Notes under the pieces: model-generated
Told to the model about the DNA's origin: nothing
What the model saw: the letters and a program-made list of their open reading frames with translations, nothing else
The model's database searches: none
Source of the DNA: Streptomyces nitrosporeus
GTDB taxonomy: Bacteria > Actinomycetota > Actinomycetes > Streptomycetales > Streptomycetaceae
NCBI RefSeq assembly: GCF_008704555.1
Contig: NZ_CP023702.1
Span: 1,736,001-1,800,000, forward strand
Reading direction: 5' to 3'
Length of the DNA: 64,000 nt
In this document: one piece after another, positions 61,941-64,000 of the stretch
Position numbering within the stretch: position 1 is the first letter of the stretch
Layout: each line of letters opens with the position of its first letter
Translations under genes and position numbers: made by a program

Positions 61941-62666
61941 TCACAGCTGGGTACGGTGCGCTCGTTCTCTGATCATCAGCGCGGCCCGCTTGTCGGGCAG
62001 CTCCACCTCGGCGGAGAAGCGGAAGCCCGCGCTCAGGAAGGCCGCCACGGAAGGGGTGTTCCGCAGGTCCGGCTCGGCCACGACGCGCGCGCACCGCGGA
62101 CGGTTGTCGAGCACGAGGTCGCTGACCGCCCGGAGCAGGACACCGCCGAGGCCCCGGCCCCGGTTGGCGACCTGGCCGACGAGGAGGTGTACGCCCATGT
62201 CGTGGGGCCGGGCCGGGTAGTGGCGGGCCAGCGGGTCCAGATCGGCGCGGTAGATCTCCCAGTAGCTCATGGGCCGGCCGGCCAGCACGCCCAGGCAGGG
62301 GACGCTGCGGCCGTCCCCGTCCAGTTGCGGGCGCAGATGGCCGGCCGTGACGGATTCCGGTCCGGCGAGTTCCCAGAACGCGGCGACGGCCGGATCGTTC
62401 ATCCAGCGGGTGATCACTCCCAGGTCGCGTTCGAGCCGTACGGGCACCAGCTCGAACTCGCCCGCGGGGGTCGTGACCGGCTGCCAGGCGGCGGGGTCGC
62501 CGGCCGGGCCGAAGGCGTCACCGTGCGCGGCGGCTCCCGCCGCCCCGTCGCCGCGCGGGGCGAGGAGTTCCTCGGTGAGCCGCATCTCCAGGGTGTCCTC
62601 GGTGCCCGTGGCGCCGGGCGGGCCCGCGTCGGCCCGCCCCTCGATGTGCGTAGCGGCCTGGTGCAC
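61941..62666 (-). CDS. Siderophore-associated GNAT acetyltransferase (IucB/RhbD-like)
   Basis: A 241-residue acyltransferase. The N-terminal 70 residues are variable. The GNAT domain (about 75-240) has the acetyl-CoA loop VANRGRGLGGVLL (about 170), the block SYWEIYRADLDPLARHYPARP typical of the siderophore acetylase family, and the final MIRERAHRTQL. Such enzymes acylate the N-hydroxylated amine before the synthetase step. No hydroxylase gene is in the visible part; it may lie beyond the window edge. Start GTG 62666 follows GAGGAGAA. Confidence 0.9.
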   Translation of the reverse strand: MHQAATHIEGRADAGPPGATGTEDTLEMRLTEELLAPRGDGAAGAAAHGDAFGPAGDPAAWQPVTTPAGEFELVPVRLERDLGVITRWMNDPAVAAFWELAGPESVTAGHLRPQLDGDGRSVPCLGVLAGRPMSYWEIYRADLDPLARHYPARPHDMGVHLLVGQVANRGRGLGGVLLRAVSDLVLDNRPRCARVVAEPDLRNTPSVAAFLSAGFRFSAEVELPDKRAALMIRERAHRTQL

Positions 62667-62725
62667 CGTGGTGTTCTCCTCTCGTGGTGCGGCCGGTCGG
62701 CCGGATCAGGGGACCGGGGACCGGA

Positions 62726-64000
62726 TCAGGGGACCAGGGGGTTGGTGATGGTGACGTACACGGACTGGGTGTCGACGGGGCCGACGAGTTCGTCGAGACC
62801 GTGCAGCCGGGTCAGCAGGTTGGCCTTGCAGCGGAGTGCGCGGGTGCCGAGCAGATACCCGGGCAGGGACGACCCCTGGTCCGCGGTCTCCTCCAGGAAC
62901 CCGCGGAACGCGGTGAGCAGCTCCTGTTCGTCGGCCAGACCCTGCGCGCCGAACGCGCCGATGAGCCCGAACACGTTGTTGATGCCCAGGTAGTAGGCGA
63001 GCCGCTCGTCGGTGACGGCGTCGGTGACGAAGGTGTCGCTGACCGCGCCGATGCCCGGCAGACGGCGCTCCAGGCCGGCCCGGTGGGACTCGCGGAAGTA
63101 GTACCCCTGGTTGTCCCGGTACCTGCCCCCGGCCGGCCAGCCGTCGGGGTCGAGGAGGACGAGGGTGTTCTGCTGGTGCGCTTCGAGGGCGACGCCTGCC
63201 GTGCCATCCAGCCAGAGTACGGGGCGCACCACCGCGTCGAGGTAGCGCTGGAACCACTGGGCGCAGACCTCCCGGGTGGTGCGGCCGGTGCGGGCGCTCA
63301 GCCGGGAGACGAGGTCCGCGAGCCGTGAGTGCGTGGTCGTGCGGCCCTGCCAGGGGCGGGGGGCCGTGAGACCGGCGATGCACACCGCGTCGTCGGTGAC
63401 GCCGAAGGGGTTGTGACGGAGCATCACGTCCAGGCCCTGGACGGGATCGCCCTCCGGGGTGTCGACGGCGAGCCACGCGGGGTCGCGGACGATGTCGAAA
63501 CCGGGGTGCTCCCGCTGCCATTGGCGGGCCAGGCCGGTTTCCAGCAGCCGGTGCACCTCGGCCCCCCGGTGCAGTTCCTTGCGGAGGTTCTCCCGGCGGG
63601 AGTTGGTGATGCGTACGCCGAGGGACAGCTTGAGCATCACGCCCGCGCCTGGCCGGTGCACGGTGCGCACCGAGGAGGTGGGGTGCCAGTGGTCGCCGTG
63701 CGGTCCGAGGTCGTGGAGGAGGCCCTTCTCCAGGAGTGCCACCACGTCGGGGCGGCGGGTGAGTTCGGCCGCCTGCCAGGGGTGGAGGGGCAGGGCGGTG
63801 GTGTCCTCGGGGAGCCGCAGCCCGGCGGCGTGGGGGGCGAGGAGTTCCTCGGCGGGGACCGTCCGGCCTTCCGGGCTCCAGGTCGATCCGGTGGCCAGGA
63901 CCGACCGGTCCACCGCCATCCAGTGCAGCGGGAAGGAGCCGTGCAGTTCGGGTGAGTAGAGGAAGGTCTCCGATTCGGAGAGCCCCTCGCGGCTCTTCGG
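62726..64000 (-). CDS. IucA/IucC-family siderophore synthetase (second; 5' end off window)
   Basis: The C-terminal 424 residues of a second synthetase. The frame is open to the window edge; before the internal Met at 63917 it reads KSREGLSESETFLYSPE and ELHGSFPLHW, which is the conserved region of these enzymes, so the gene starts beyond 64000. Further blocks are TSSVRTVHRPGAGVMLKLSL (about 110 in the fragment), NSRRENLRKELHRG, HQQNTLVLLDPDGWPAGGRY and NNVFGLIGAFGAQGLADE. It is clearly divergent from the first synthetase, so the two probably act at different steps or on different substrates. Confidence 0.92.
   Translation of the reverse strand, partial: PKSREGLSESETFLYSPELHGSFPLHWMAVDRSVLATGSTWSPEGRTVPAEELLAPHAAGLRLPEDTTALPLHPWQAAELTRRPDVVALLEKGLLHDLGPHGDHWHPTSSVRTVHRPGAGVMLKLSLGVRITNSRRENLRKELHRGAEVHRLLETGLARQWQREHPGFDIVRDPAWLAVDTPEGDPVQGLDVMLRHNPFGVTDDAVCIAGLTAPRPWQGRTTTHSRLADLVSRLSARTGRTTREVCAQWFQRYLDAVVRPVLWLDGTAGVALEAHQQNTLVLLDPDGWPAGGRYRDNQGYYFRESHRAGLERRLPGIGAVSDTFVTDAVTDERLAYYLGINNVFGLIGAFGAQGLADEQELLTAFRGFLEETADQGSSLPGYLLGTRALRCKANLLTRLHGLDELVGPVDTQSVYVTITNPLVP

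Noticed and set aside
59926..62094. 722-residue minus-strand open frame overlapping the siderophore synthetase
   Set aside because: Low-complexity Arg/Pro/Gly translation in the wrong frame; the synthetase frame has all the family motifs.
59930..62725. Iron-box (DmdR/IdeR site) in the visible siderophore gaps
   Set aside because: No TTAGGTTAGGCT-like palindrome is seen between the genes; the operon's promoter should lie beyond 64000.

Overview
The window is a stretch of high-GC actinobacterial chromosome, almost certainly from a Streptomyces. The evidence is the strong GC bias at third codon positions, frequent GTG and TTG starts, and families typical of the genus: SepH, HrdB with a long Lys/Ala-rich N-terminus, NrdR with the B12-dependent reductase NrdJ, LexA with an actinobacterial SOS box, ParC and ParE at separate loci, and DUF5998, DUF7455, DUF4192 and TerD proteins. 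It reads as conserved core chromosome. I see no insertion sequence, prophage, CRISPR array, rRNA or tRNA. About 46 genes are supported, most of them on the minus strand. Many convergent gene pairs are separated by long, near-perfect GC-rich hairpins that usually lack a U-run, as is common in this genus.

Layout. 1-4.4 kb: inositol monophosphatase (cut by the window edge), ferrochelatase hemH, then a divergent MFS exporter overlapping an FAD-linked lactone oxidase. 4.5-9.1 kb: a membrane protein with 33-bp internal repeats, the cell-division protein SepH, a rhodanese and a two-domain VOC protein. 9.1-15.1 kb: a minus-strand cluster of thymidine kinase, an alkaline-phosphatase-like phosphodiesterase, DUF5998 and a GNAT/acyl-CoA-synthetase protein acetyltransferase, with HPr (ptsH) divergent. 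15.3-20.8 kb: GntR and MerR-like regulators, a gene-poor stretch, cold-shock protein, a DUF2975/XRE pair, and an M23 peptidase behind a cyclic-di-AMP riboswitch. 21-33 kb: a pair of M16 peptidases, topoisomerase IV parC, a CobW-type GTPase, two divergent citrate-synthase-fold genes (one carrying a DNA-binding domain), and parE. 33.5-42.3 kb: DUF7455, a trypsin-like protease, the principal sigma factor hrdB, a FadR-type regulator, an ABC ATPase-permease fusion, an NrtR-like NUDIX protein and DUF4192. 42.4-52 kb: a RecQ helicase fused to a phosphoribosyltransferase-like domain, hypotheticals, RNase HII, a large DUF4173-like membrane protein, an ADP-ribosylglycohydrolase and a histidine phosphatase. 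52-60 kb: TerD, nrdJ-nrdR, lexA and a DinG/XPD helicase. 60-64 kb: part of an NRPS-independent siderophore locus (two IucA/IucC synthetases around a GNAT), whose 5' end lies beyond the window.

Genes that act together: nrdR represses its own nrdRJ operon through a pair of boxes exactly 31 bp apart. LexA sits behind its own SOS box. ParC and ParE form topoisomerase IV although they are 4 kb apart and transcribed toward each other. The two M16 proteins overlap by 4 nt and look like an active/inactive heteromer. The two citrate-synthase-like genes share a 138-bp intergenic region built from ATTGATT repeats and a 19-bp palindrome.

The most promising leads for something little described are the DNA-binding citrate-synthase-fold protein and its operator, the siderophore locus with its two dissimilar synthetases, an inverted pair of perfect DnaA boxes ahead of the DUF4192 gene, the RecQ-PRTase fusion, a 32-bp perfect palindrome ahead of the MerR-like regulator, and the DUF2975/XRE pair with its three-part CTATCG operator.
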